Assembly: GCA_022316685.1 (NCBI GenBank) | Contig: JAKJHU010000168.1 | Span: forward strand, 124,001 to 188,000 | Direction: 5' to 3' | DNA length: 64,000 nt | DNA from: Progne subis subis | Taxonomy: Eukaryota; Chordata; Aves; Passeriformes; Hirundinidae | Shown here: positions 1-13,345 of the stretch, piece after piece | How the letters are laid out: each line of letters begins with the position of its first letter | Numbering within the stretch: the first letter of the stretch is position 1 | Notes under the pieces: generated by a model | Seen by the model: the letters and a program-made list of their open reading frames with translations, nothing else | The model's database searches: none | What the model was told of the DNA's origin: nothing | Position numbers and translations under genes: made by a program

Positions 1-144
1 GGGTGTTGAGGGTCCCCCAAATCACCTGGGCTGGTGCAAAAGGGCTTCCCCAAGGAGACACAGACTGCTGGAGCATCAAACCATTACATGCAAAAGAAGC
101 TCTGGGGTAGGTGTGGATCCCTCGCAGCCCCAAAAACCCAACAA

Positions 145-150
145 AATAAA
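145..150 (+). terminator. Candidate poly(A) signal of an upstream plus-strand gene
   Basis: A canonical AATAAA is followed within about 20-60 bases by a T- and GT-rich stretch (165-215), the usual arrangement of a cleavage site and downstream element. In mammals RAB40C lies on this side of WFIKKN1, so this could be the end of such a gene, but no coding sequence from it is visible and the hexamer could be chance. Confidence 0.3.
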
Positions 151-256
151 GAAAGGGCTCCCATTGTTTTTGTTTGTTAGTTTGTTTGTTTTGGGGTTTT
201 TTTGTCTCCTCCACCCCCCGCACCCCAGGAGGGGAGACTGGAGGTGCTGAGCTGCT

Positions 257-279
257 CCCGAGGGCAAAACGCCCTCGGG
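257..279. repeat. Perfect 9-bp inverted repeat with 5-base loop
   Basis: CCCGAGGGC at 257-265 is matched exactly by GCCCTCGGG at 271-279 across the loop AAAAC. The stem has eight G/C pairs. No function is evident; it lies between genes. Confidence 0.8.
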
Positions 280-1398
280 TTTGCTGTTCCACAGGGGCTG
301 CAGACCCCCCTCAGGGCTGAGGCTCTCACCAGAGCCGGAAGAGTTAATGCTCCCAAAATGCCATGAAATGTTCCTGCTGCAGGTCAGTCTCCATCGGGGA
401 TTAGGGGGATCTGGCCGGGGAGCCGGGGCCGGCTCCTGCCAGCTCGGGGCTGGTGCGGGAGGTGCTGGTTGAGCCCAAGCACCGTGTGCCGGGGTCTGGT
501 GTGGCTCAGGCGACATCCTGGCTGTAAATCATCGGGAGGGAGGGCTGAGAGCCCCAAGGGGCTGGGGGAGCCCTCCAGGGAGCCGGGTGGGCATCCACCA
601 GGCGAGACATGGTCCTGTGCCAGCAGCACGGCGCTCGTGGGATGCGGGCCAGAGAGCGGGGATGGATCCGTGCCGGCGTCCCGCTCCCGGCCACCTTCGG
701 CCCTGGTGCCGGTGGGCGCCCAGGGATGCGGTGCGGGGCGAGGGATTCCCGGAGCAGCCGGGTCCCGGCCGTCCGCAACGTGGGCTCCACGGGCTCCGCG
801 CACCTCCCGCCGGCCGCCCCGTCCGAGGGGACCGCAGGCTCCGGCTGTTTTCTCATCCTGCAGGAATTCGGCTCCGTGGGCCGGGCGGGTTTTTGTGTCC
901 CCCCCACCCCCCCTTTCACTCTCCCTCTTTGGAGACTTTCTGCATTCTGCCTTTGATCTCCCCCCGTGTTTGCCCAGGGATCGCCGGGCTCGCCGGGGTT
1001 AGAGGCTGAGGTCAGCGCCTTTCCCATTCCAAACACCCAGAAACATCAGTGGGAAGGGAGGGGATTCAGATTACAACCTTCCCGTCCTCCCCTTCCACCC
1101 CACTCGCCCCGCTGGCCGTGCCGGGGATGGACTGAGCCCCGAGAGACATCCGCCACCGCCGCCGCGTCCCCGGCGCCCCGAGAGCCGAGCGGCGGCGATG
1201 GATGGAGGCGGCGGGCGGCACCGCCGGTGGTCCGGCGGGCGCCGGGCGTGCTGAAGGACAGAGGTTTGGACCTCTCCTCCTCCTCCTCCTCCTCTTTGTC
1301 CCCCCGCCCGCCCGCCTTCTCTTTCATCCCGTCCGTCCTGAATGTGATTTATCCCGAGCCCTCGCCAGCGAGCCAGGCCGGCGGCGCGGGGTGGCCCG

Positions 1399-3978
1399 AT
1401 GGCTCCTCGCGGGAGAGGCGGGCGCGGGCCCCGGGGCCAGCGAGCGGCCGGGCGGCAGCGGCTCCCCGTGGGCGTCGCGCTGCTCCTGCCCGTGCTGGCG
1501 GCGGCGGCCGGGCTGAGCCTGCAGCCGGGCAGGATGCGGCACCTGGGCGTCTGCCCCAACCAGCTGAACCCCAACCTGTGGGTGGACGCCCAGAGCACCT
1601 GCGAGCGGGAGTGCCGAACCGACCAGGTGAGCGAGGGGGCTGCGGGGGCGGCGGGCGGTGACGGGGTTTGGGGGGCATCTCCAGGTCCCGAAGGAGATGC
1701 TTTGGGGTGCGGGTCCTGTGCCGGGTGGCGCAGCAGGTTCCGACGTTTCAGCGCAACCGGCTGCAGCTTTGCCCCCTAAACCCCTCCTGTCTGCGGGGCT
1801 CCCTGGTCCCCCACAGGCAGAGAAACTGCTTTGTTGCCCCCTCCTGTCACCCCCCTCAGACTGTGTCCCGTGGTCAGAACACCCTCCTCGGGCAGCCCCA
1901 GGATGCTTCCACTCTGCCAAAGGGCTCGCTGGGATGAAGGGAGGGGGTGTGCTGGGACTCGGACCCCATCAAGCCGAGGACAGAATCCTCTCCCAGCTTT
2001 TCCCGGAGGGCCGGAGCCCATCCACAGACTGGGCTGTCCATCCCAGAGAACCCTGGCTCTGAGTTCCACCAGGCTGAGCAGGGGCAACCCCACCGCTGGG
2101 GCTGCGTGAACACAGAGGGGAGACTCCTTCACAATCCGTCTGTATGAGCTCTGCGGCCAGCAAAGGCTGAGAAGGGCAAGCTTCTCTCTGCTGTGGGGGA
2201 GAGGGAACCGTCATCACTGCGGTGCACCCCCAAACACCCTGGGGGTGCTGAGGGTGGGCTGGGGCTGGTGCAGCTGCGCCGGGGAGGTGTGGCTCGTACC
2301 TGGAGCCCAGCGATGCTGAAGGTGCACAGGGTTGCGCGGGGGACACCTGCCCACCCGAAAGTCCCAAAGGGGTGGGAACAGCACCCACAGCCCCAGCACA
2401 GCCGTGACGTCCCCGTCCCCGTCCCCGTCCCCGTCCCCGTCCCCGTCCCCGTCCCCTCCCGCAATCTCTTCTCCCTCCCCGACCAGGACTGCGAAGACTT
2501 TGAGAAATGCTGCACCAACGTGTGTGGGCTGCGGAGCTGCGTGGCCGCGCGCTTCGCCGACGGCAGCGTTCCTGCGCTGGCGCTGGCGCCCGCCGCCTCC
2601 TGCGAGAGCTTCGTGTGCGCGCAGCAGGGCTCCGACTGCGACATCTGGGACGGGCAGCCCGTCTGCAAGTGCAAGGACCGCTGCGAGAAGGAGCCCAACT
2701 TCACTTGCGCCTCCGACGGCCTCACCTACTACAACAAGTGCTACATGGACGCCGAGGCGTGTCTGCGCGGCACCCGCCTCACCACCGTGCCCTGCAAGCA
2801 CATCTTCACCTGGCCCGACACCAGCCCCGTGCCTCAGGAGACCACGGCGCGACCCACGCCAGGAGCCGGCCCCGAGGTGCCGGTGCCCCCCGCCCTCTAC
2901 ACCAACCCCTTCCACCAGTCCGTGCGCGCCGGCGGCACCGTCAGCTTCCGCTGCGACGTGAGCGGGCGCCCGCAGCCCGACATCACCTGGGAGAAGCAGA
3001 GCGAGCGGGAGGAGAACTTCATCATGCGGCCGGACCAGATGTACGGCAACGTGGTGGTCACCAACATCGGCCAGCTGGTCATCTACAACGCCCGCCACGA
3101 GGACGCCGGCATCTACACCTGCACGGCCCGGAACGCCGCCGGGCTGCTCCGCGCCGACTTCCCGCTGTCGGTGGTCAGGCGGGAGCCGGGGGGTGCCCCG
3201 CGGGCCGGCAGCGCCCAGCCCTTCCCCAGCGCGGAGTGCTTGAAGGAGCCGGACCGGCGGCGGTGCGAGGCCGCGGAGGTGCGCTGGCACTTCGATGCCA
3301 AGCAGGGCTCCTGCCTCACCTTCCGCTACGGCGGCTGCGGGGCCAACAGGAACCACTTCGAGACGTACGAGGAGTGCCAAGCCGCCTGCCTGGGCGGCGC
3401 CCGCCCCACCTGCCTCCTGCCCATGGTGCAGGGGCCCTGCCAGAACTGGGAGCCGCGCTGGGCGTACAACCACCTGCTGAAGCAGTGCCACTCCTTCGTG
3501 TACGGCGGCTGCTGAGGGCAACACCAACAACTTTGAGAGCAAGGAGACCTGCGAGGACGTGTGCCCCTTCCCCAAGAGCCTGCAGTGCAAGGCCTGCCGC
3601 CTGAAGAGCAAGATGGTGCTGAGCCTCTGCCGCAGCGACTTCGCCATCGTGGGGCGGCTCATGGAGATCGTGGAGGACCAGGACTCCGGCATAGCCCGCT
3701 TCGCCCTCGAGGACGTCCTCAAGGATGAGAAGATGGGCCTCAAGTTCTTCAACATCAAGTACCTGGAGGTGACCTTGACCGACATGGACTGGAGCTGCCC
3801 CTGTCCCAACATGACGGCGGAGGACGGGCCCCTGATCATCATGGGCGAGGTGCATGACGGAATGGCCACGCTGGACCCCAGCAGCTACGTCCGGGCAGCC
3901 AACGACAAACGGGTGAAGAAGATCTACGAGCTGATGGAGAAGAAAACCTGCGACCTCCTGAACCGCTTCCAGGACTAG
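1399..3978 (+). CDS. WFIKKN1: WFIKKN1: secreted multidomain protease-inhibitor/TGF-beta antagonist, frame broken in exon 2
   Basis: Two coding exons: 1399-1626 and 2487-3978. The start is chosen because it gives a basic stretch followed by a hydrophobic signal peptide (about residues 22-38). Domain order is that of the family: WAP (about 48-97), Kazal/follistatin (about 135-180), immunoglobulin (about 215-295), Kunitz 1 (about 326-377), Kunitz 2 (about 385-435), then a C-terminal netrin (NTR) domain. WFIKKN proteins bind myostatin and GDF11; that is family knowledge. Sequence detail (ACRLKSKMVLSLCRSDFAIV, ending LLNRFQD) and position beside METTL26 favour WFIKKN1 over WFIKKN2. One surplus T at 3513, directly after the Kunitz-2 YGGC motif, makes a stop at 3513-3515. 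Dropping back one base resumes the normal frame through the NTR domain to the stop at 3976-3978, giving 572 residues in total. Intron 1 has GT-AG ends. Confidence 0.93.
2409..2456. repeat. (GTCCCC)8 hexanucleotide microsatellite
   Basis: Eight uninterrupted copies of GTCCCC lie in WFIKKN1 intron 1 and end 30 bases before the exon 2 acceptor at 2486. The minus strand is (GGGGAC)8, which could form a G-quadruplex; the plus strand supplies a C-rich tract beside the polypyrimidine region. Confidence 0.95.
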
Positions 3979-4415
3979 GGGAGAGGCAGGACGTGCCGAC
4001 AGGAGGAGCTGCAGACACAGCCCCGAGGGGCAGCCTGAGGGAGCCCCCGCACCAGGGCCTGTGTCTAGAGGTTTTCATCCTCACGTAGTTTCCCCCAACC
4101 CCATGCTCGGCCCCAGACCAGCTCCCAGTTCCAGTGTAATTTATCTGCCGCATGTTCCCCCCACCGTGTGAACCACCCCCGAGCCTGTCCAGGAGCAATA
4201 GAGAACTGGGCTGGGTTGCAGAGGGGTGGGAGATCTGCCAGGACCACCCCACTCATAAAATCTTCCCTCCTCACCAAAGCCTCTGGGCCCAATGTAACAG
4301 CCCTGGTGCTGAGCCTGACCCTTCCACTGGTGCTGGAGGTGGAACTGGGGACACCCCCACCCCCAGTGTTTGTGCTGAAAACATCAGGGAGCTGCTGGGG
4401 GGCAAAGCCACAGAG
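3979..4415. other. WFIKKN1 3' UTR and gap to METTL26 3' end
   Basis: The stretch between the WFIKKN1 stop and the METTL26 poly(A) signal. No canonical AATAAA is seen on the plus strand; AATAGA near 4197 and CATAAA near 4254 are known weaker variants and are candidates for the WFIKKN1 end. No other gene is visible. Confidence 0.5.
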
Positions 4416-4421
4416 TTTATT
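4416..4421 (-). terminator. METTL26: METTL26 poly(A) signal
   Basis: TTTATT on the plus strand reads AATAAA on the minus strand, about 380 bases past the METTL26 stop codon. It is the first canonical signal downstream of that gene. Confidence 0.7.
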
Positions 4422-4797
4422 GGGGGAACAGCAGCACAGTCTTGGGAAGGGGGGGAAGTGGGACACCATCAGCACAGCATCCTCCGAGGAAACGGAGCAA
4501 GGAGTCTCCCTCATGCCCAGGGGTGTTGTGTCCCTCCCCCACACCTGTGCCCCCCTTGGCAGCTGTGCTGGCTCCCGTGGTCCAGGCTGGGGCACCCCAC
4601 TGCAAAGGGAGCCCCAAAGGCACGGGGGGAGATGAACCCCCCGAACCAAGGCAGCGCCGGCTGGGGAGAGCGGGGCTCTGTCCCATCACTGCTGTCCCCG
4701 GCCCCACCGGCAGCCATGGTGGGACAGTGACACCCCTGCAGGAGGCATCAGTGGGGACAGCAGTGCCGGGAGGCGCTGGGAGCGCTGTCAGGACAGG

Positions 4798-8385
<3,588 letters not shown>

Positions 8386-9000
8386 TTTGTGTCCCAGGAG
8401 TGACCCGTGTCTGTCCCCTGTGTGTGCCGTGGCTCCAGTGTCCTGTCTCCTGAATGTCCCCGTGCAGGTCCCCTCCGAGTTTCCCGTGACTCCCGTGTCC
8501 CCTGCCCGCCTGTTCCGTCTGGAGTCCCACGTGCCTGCCGTGCCCTCTCCCCTACTTGAGCCCCGCATGTTCCAATGTCCCTTGTGTGTCCCGTGCGTGT
8601 CCCGCGTCCCCCATGTCCCCCATGTCCCCTCTGTGTCCCACGCAAGCCTCCACATGTGCTCCCAGCACGTGCCCTGCTTGTCTCCCGTGTGTCCGCGCAT
8701 CCTGTGTCCCCATTAACCCCCACACGTGCACCTCTGACACGTCCTGCGTGTCCCCACCGTGTGTCCCCACGCACGCCCCCACGTATCCCACGACTGCCCG
8801 CCGCGTGTCCCCGCATCCCCCGTGTGCACGTCGCGCGTGCCCCTTGTGTGCCCCACGCCTCCCACGCGCACGGACACCTCGCGTGTCCCGCGTGTCCCCT
8901 TGTGCGTCCCACATCCCGCGCGCGCCCCCGGCGCGTCCCCCGCGCGTCCCCGCAGCCCGGACACGTCCCTTGCACGGCGCGCATGTGTCACGCGTGTCCC
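8386..9000. repeat. Degenerate GTGTCCC array upstream of MCRIP2
   Basis: About 600 bases are dominated by irregularly spaced copies of (T/C)GTGTCCC and close variants (CATGTCCC, CGCGTCCC, GCACGTCCC). The spacing drifts, so it is an old, decayed tandem array. The minus strand is GGGACAC-rich. It runs into the CpG-rich MCRIP2 promoter. Confidence 0.8.
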
Positions 9001-9189
9001 CCGCGCCCCCCGAGCGGCGTTCCGCCGTCGCCGCGTCCCCCGCTCCCCGCGCGGTCCCTTTAAGCGCGGGGGCGTGTCGGCGGCGGCGGGGCCGCCCGGC
9101 CCGGCCCGGCCCGGCCCGTTAAAGGCCCCGGTGAGGGGGGCGCTCGGCACTCGGGCGGGGGTGGCGGGGCCGTGGGCCGGGGCCGCAGG
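9001..9189 (+). promoter_or_regulatory. MCRIP2: MCRIP2 CpG-island promoter/5' UTR
   Basis: This segment just upstream of the start codon is extremely CpG-rich and includes four GGCCC units (about 9095-9118). The island continues through exons 1 and 2. The exact transcription start is not visible. Confidence 0.55.
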
Positions 9190-12100
9190 ATGTACACGCT
9201 GACGCGCGGCCCCAGCAAGCTCGCCACGCAGCGCCGCACAGGTACCGGGGGGCGCGGGGCCGGGGGGCGCGGGGGCTCCGCGCCGCCCTCGCCGCTCCCC
9301 TGACGCCCCGCACCCCCCGCAGGTCCCACGCAGCAGGCGGTGGAGAGCAGCAAACTGGGCGAGCTGCGGGGGCGGCCGCAGCCCGGCCCGTGGCCCCCCG
9401 CCAGGTGAGCCCCGAGCGCCGCCGTGACCTTGGGAAGGGGAGCGGAACCCGGGCGGCCGGGCCGTGACCTTGGGAAGGGGAGCGGGGCGGCCGGGCCGCC
9501 TGGCGGGACGCGGGAGGGGAACCGGGGGTCTCCGCTCGCTGCTGCTCTCCCCGGGGCTCCCGGCCGTGCCCGTGCCCGCTGTCCCGCGGGGCTCTGGACG
9601 CGCGTGGCGTGGGCCGCCCCGCGCCGGGGACGCGCCGGAGTCGCTGCCCCTCCTCCTCCCCGCGGGCCGTCCCCAAAAATCGCGGGGAGCGGGAGCGGTG
9701 GGGTCACGCCGAGGAGGCGGCGCGGGGGGGTCCCGGTGCGGGGCAGAGCCGGGGCCGGGCTCCTCCGACCCCCCCGCGGGCGGCCCCGATTGCACAAACG
9801 GGCGCGGGGCCGGCGCCGGTCCCGCCGTGTGACCGCCCGCCGCGGCCGCGCACCCACGCGGAGCTGGCGATCTCCTCTGCCCCGAGAGCCGGGGCGACGC
9901 TCTTGGGTGAATTCCAGTGCCCAGCAGCAATACCTGGAGCTGTTGGCTGGGTGCTGTGGGGTATTCCGGTGGCTGGGAGGCCGTGATGGAACCCTTAAGG
10001 AGACGGTTTCCCCGCTGGAGTCAAAGCGCACCCAGACAGGGTGGTGGGACCCCACCAGTTCTGCGTGTTCGTTCTAGCGCCAAGAAATTGATAAGTCCCC
10101 CCTCCCCAGTTTCTCTCCTTCCCAGGAACCCTGAAATTCACTGGAGTGGCTTCTGCCACGGGTACCTTCCTGCCTGCCCAGTGCCCCCGGTTGTGGGAAC
10201 TGGAGGGTCCCTGGCCTCCCCAGCCCCTGCCTGCAGGTCTGCAGGAGCTGCCTGCTCCCAGTCTCTCCTGCCCTCCAAACTCACTCCTAGGGCCCCTTAG
10301 ACTTTGTCCCATGAGGAACGTGGCTGTTGCAGACATGTCCTGCCCTAGAGCTGGGCAGAAAAGCCAAAACACCGGAGTTTTGCATTGGCCATGCTGCTAG
10401 GTGTCATCCCGAGTTTTTCCTTTAGCTCTGGTGGGTGTTGCTGCATCCAGGCAGGGGGTGGTTGAAGTGCCCCTCACCAGAGGGGCTCCCAGCTCTGAGG
10501 AAGCCTGACCTGCTCTCACTTCACAGAGTGTTACATCCCAGTCCTGGGGCACCTTGGGGACATGCTGGAGCCAGAGCTGTTCCAGTGAACCTGGGTGCTC
10601 GATCTGCACAGGATGGCACATCCCCTGTCCAATACCTAACTGGATTTCACTTCTATTTCCTGATATTCCTGCGGTTTTGGTGGTAGATCCTTTATCTTAG
10701 GGACTGCATTTGGTGCTAGGTTGGAGGATGGGTGGGAGATGGGCAGCTGGTGCTTTTCCCCAGGGAGCTCCCCTTGTACCCCTCCTGTGTCAGAATCCCC
10801 TGTCCCTGGGGCCTGGATCCCTTTCCATCCCAGTCCTTGGGGACAGGGCTGGGTGACTACAGCTGTGTGCACTGTGGGGCAACCCAGGACCCCTGAAGCA
10901 CCCCAGTTCCTCCTGGGGTGGGCAGAATTGCCTGTGTCCTCATCCCCCCTTGCTTCCCTCCCTCCACAGCCCAGCGCCGAAACTCGTCTTTAACAGAGTG
11001 AATGGCAAGAGGCCCCCACTGCTGCTGCAGCAGATCTCAGCCCCTGAAGAATGTTACACCCTGGCCCACGAGGAGAATGTCCGCTTTGTCTATGAAGGTG
11101 AGGGCAGAGGGGCAGCACCCAGGGGAGCTGGAGCGGATGTCCCCGTGCTGGGGACACTGGTGGCAGGGGTGGACTCCCCAGCCTGGGGACTTGCCCTTCT
11201 TTGCTCCGCGTCCTTCTCCTGTCCCGCAGCCCCCTCACGCTGGGAACCCCGTCACAAACCCACCCAGTGCTTGTTCCCCCTCCCCAGCCTGGCAGCAGGT
11301 AGAGCAGCAGCTGGACGGCAGCCGGAGCGGGGAGAGCGCCTGCGGCCCCGTGCAGTACGTGGAGAAAACCCCCAACCCTGGACTCAAAAGTAAGTGTGGC
11401 ACTTCGGGGTGCATCAGACTCAGGCTGCAGTGAGCGGCTGCGGGCTCAGCCTGCACCTGAACGGGGCTGTGGTGGAAGGAGGAGAAGGATTCCAATGCTG
11501 GATGTGCCAGAGGGGCTGGTTGGGTCTGTTCTGGGGGTGCTGAGGGGAGACAGTTGCCCGCAGGGACTGTGGTGAGGATGTCCCATTGTGTCCCTTGGAT
11601 GTTCCACTGTGTTGGTGACTCCTCTGGGACTCAGGCCTTCTCCTGCCACCAAGGGGTTCAGCATCATGCTGGAGAGAGAGGATCCCCCCGTGGGGATCTG
11701 CTTCTCCTGGGGCCAGCAGGACCAGTTGGGCATGGGTGCAACACTTGTCTGGTGGCACCTGGAGTCGGGGCAGTGACAGCGGCCTGCGGCCTCTCGCAGC
11801 ACCTGAGAGCTCCCCACGTAGGAGAATATCCCTGTAAACCCAGTCTGGCCTTTTGGGGACATGGCACAGGGGTGGAGGAGACCTGGGGGTGTCATTAGAT
11901 TGAGTGTCAGGGAAAGGCTCTTCTCCCAGAGGGTGGTGGGATGCTGAACAGGCACCCCGGGGAATGGGCACGGCCCCAAGGCTGCCAGAGCTTCAGGAGC
12001 CTTTGGACAAAGCTGTCGGGCCCAGGGTGGGATTCTGGGGTGTCTGTGCAGGGCCAGGAGTTGGGACTGGATGATCCCTGTGGGTCCCTTCCAGCTCAGG

Positions 12101-12275
12101 ATATTCTTTGATTCCATGGTTATTTTTTCTGGGGTTTGGAAGGAGGCACCCAGAGCTCTGCTCCCGCTCTAGCCGCTCCCCTCTCTCCCTCCCCTCTTTT
12201 TCAGACTTTGTTCCCATCGACCTGGAGGAGTGGTGGGCACAGCAATTTCTGGCCAAAATCGAGAACTGCTCATAA
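9190..12275 (+). CDS. MCRIP2: MCRIP2 (FAM195A): MAPK-regulated corepressor-interacting protein 2
   Basis: Five coding exons with GT-AG borders and consistent phases: 9190-9241, 9323-9404, 10970-11097, 11288-11389 and 12205-12275. They total 435 bases, or 144 residues, slightly shorter than human. The protein starts MYTLTRGPSKL, has the conserved core PKLVFNRVNGKRPP and YTLAHEENVRFVYEAWQQV, then PVQYVEKTPNPGLKNFVPID, and ends EEWWAQQFLAKIENCS. These match the MCRIP2 family closely along their whole length. The family is linked to stress granules, DDX6 and splicing-related interactions; that is literature, not sequence. No membrane segment or signal peptide is present. Intron 2 carries a 40-base tandem duplication and intron 4 a CR1 fragment. 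The gene is head to head with METTL26 and the tRNA. Confidence 0.95.
9421..9500. repeat. 40-bp tandem duplication in MCRIP2 intron 2
   Basis: GCCGTGACCTTGGGAAGGGG occurs at 9421 and again at 9461, with similar flanking GC-rich sequence, giving two copies with a 40-base period. Confidence 0.85.
11885..12117 (+). mobile_element. CR1 LINE 3' fragment in MCRIP2 intron 4
   Basis: It contains the CR1 run 'gggtggtgggatgctgaac', then 'ggaatgggcacggcccc', and ends in the typical 3' tail 'gggtcccttccagctcagg' plus 'tattctttgattccatgg'. CR1-like similarity may reach left to about 11.65 kb, with more divergence. Confidence 0.85.
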
Positions 12276-12660
12276 AAGGGAAGAAAAGGTTGCGTTTGGT
12301 TTCTTTTTAAGAGAAACGAAGCTGCGAGCACCTGGTCACAACCCAGAAGCGGTGGTGTTTTTGAAGCACGTTTTTAAAAGATGCCCGAGGTGGAGTGACC
12401 CAGCCCAGCAGGACCGGACCACAGCCATGCCCGGCCCCCCGCCCTCCCTGTGCCCAGCAGAGGAGCAGCGTGCGGCCCCAGCCAGGATTCCTTAAGTGCC
12501 AGTTCTCGGACTGCTGCAGCTCCTGCAGCCTCCAGCTCCCAGGGACACTGCGGTGCCACGCTGGGGACGAGGGAGCGGCTCCCCCCAGCAGCCATCGCCA
12601 CGGGGAGGACAGTGGGGTGCTGTAGCAGGACCGCCAGACAATAAAGCGCTGAAACTGCCC
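12276..12660 (+). other. MCRIP2: MCRIP2 3' UTR
   Basis: From the stop codon to just past a canonical AATAAA at 12640-12645. No competing signal is seen earlier on this strand. Confidence 0.75.
12640..12645 (+). terminator. MCRIP2: MCRIP2 poly(A) signal
   Basis: Canonical AATAAA 365 bases past the stop codon, followed by a GT-containing stretch (GTGGACACATGG). It ends a 3' UTR of usual size. Confidence 0.8.
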
Positions 12661-13320
12661 GTGGACACATGGAGACATGCTTGTGGGATGGGGAGGAGGG
12701 GGAACAGGGGCTGCAGCATCGTGCCCTGGAGAGGGAGTGCTTCTAGCTGACTTGTGGCTCGATGGGAACCTGGCTTCTCTGGATTCAAGGGGTTGGAGCT
12801 CCTCTTCCTCACACCTGAATCCTTGCCCCAATGCTGCCTTATCTTCTGGGGCTCAGCCAGGGGCAGGTGCTGTCTTAGGTGATGTTTGGGATTGAGGGAG
12901 GGGGGGCATATGGGCATCTGCAGGGGGGCTGAGCACCCTGGCTGTGCTCCAGAGCTGGGCTGCAGCATGGAGCTGGGCAAAAGCTGCTGGGATGGGAGTG
13001 CCAGGGCCAGCTGCCACTGCCATGGAGGCCAAAAGGCATTTTGAGCAGCAGGCTTGAGGTATTCCCCTCACCTGTGGTTGTCTGGGGGAGCTGGGAGAGG
13101 ATAACTGTGGCTGCCTGAAAGTAGAAAGGATGGGGACCCCAACTTCTGGTTCTAGAAAAAATTGCCTCAGCTAATGGGCTTTTCCAAGCCAGACAGAGCC
13201 TATCCAGTTCTGGTTTTATGGGACACCCCTCTACCCCCATTGTCCTTTTCCCCAAGCAGAGAGCAAGGAAGCCAGCACAACCTGAATAGAGTCTGATGCC
13301 AAAGAAGGCCAGGAAGCACC
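12661..13320. other. Short intergenic gap between MCRIP2 and ABCA3 3' ends
   Basis: About 660 bases separate the inferred ends of the two convergent genes. Nothing recognisable is seen here. Confidence 0.5.
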
Positions 13321-13339
13321 CTCTGGAAAAAAAATCATC

Positions 13340-13345
13340 TTTATT
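13340..13345 (-). terminator. ABCA3: Candidate distal poly(A) signal of ABCA3
   Basis: The minus strand reads AATAATAAAGATG here, the first canonical AATAAA found downstream of the ABCA3 stop codon. It implies a 3' UTR of about 2.4 kb. A TATAAA variant near 15650 could give a shorter transcript. Confidence 0.55.

Larger units (their letters stand above)
1..1398. other. Upstream region and CpG-rich promoter/5' UTR of WFIKKN1
   Basis: No convincing coding exon is seen here; the open frames are GC-driven. The first 600 bases hold T/GT-rich simple sequence (about 165-215), a candidate poly(A) signal and a perfect short inverted repeat (both listed separately). From about 600 to the WFIKKN1 start the sequence is very GC- and CpG-rich, as expected of a CpG-island promoter and 5' UTR, with a CTC-triplet run near 1275-1300. 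The transcription start cannot be fixed from sequence alone. Confidence 0.6.

Noticed and set aside
2193..3515. A 440-codon open frame that could be taken as a complete gene
   Set aside because: Its first 98 codons are intron 1 including the hexamer repeat; only 2487 onward is WFIKKN1 exon 2, and its end is the frameshift stop.
2214..3869. A 551-codon minus-strand frame opposite WFIKKN1
   Set aside because: It is the antisense shadow of a GC-rich exon with strong third-position bias; it has no domain or signal.
1399..3978. Assignment to WFIKKN2
   Set aside because: The predicted length is close to WFIKKN2, but the NTR start, the C-terminus LLNRFQD and the METTL26-MCRIP2 neighbours fit WFIKKN1.
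8713..9930. Long minus-strand frames across the MCRIP2 promoter
   Set aside because: Arg/Pro/Gly-rich translations of a CpG island and a GTGTCCC array, with no conserved motif.
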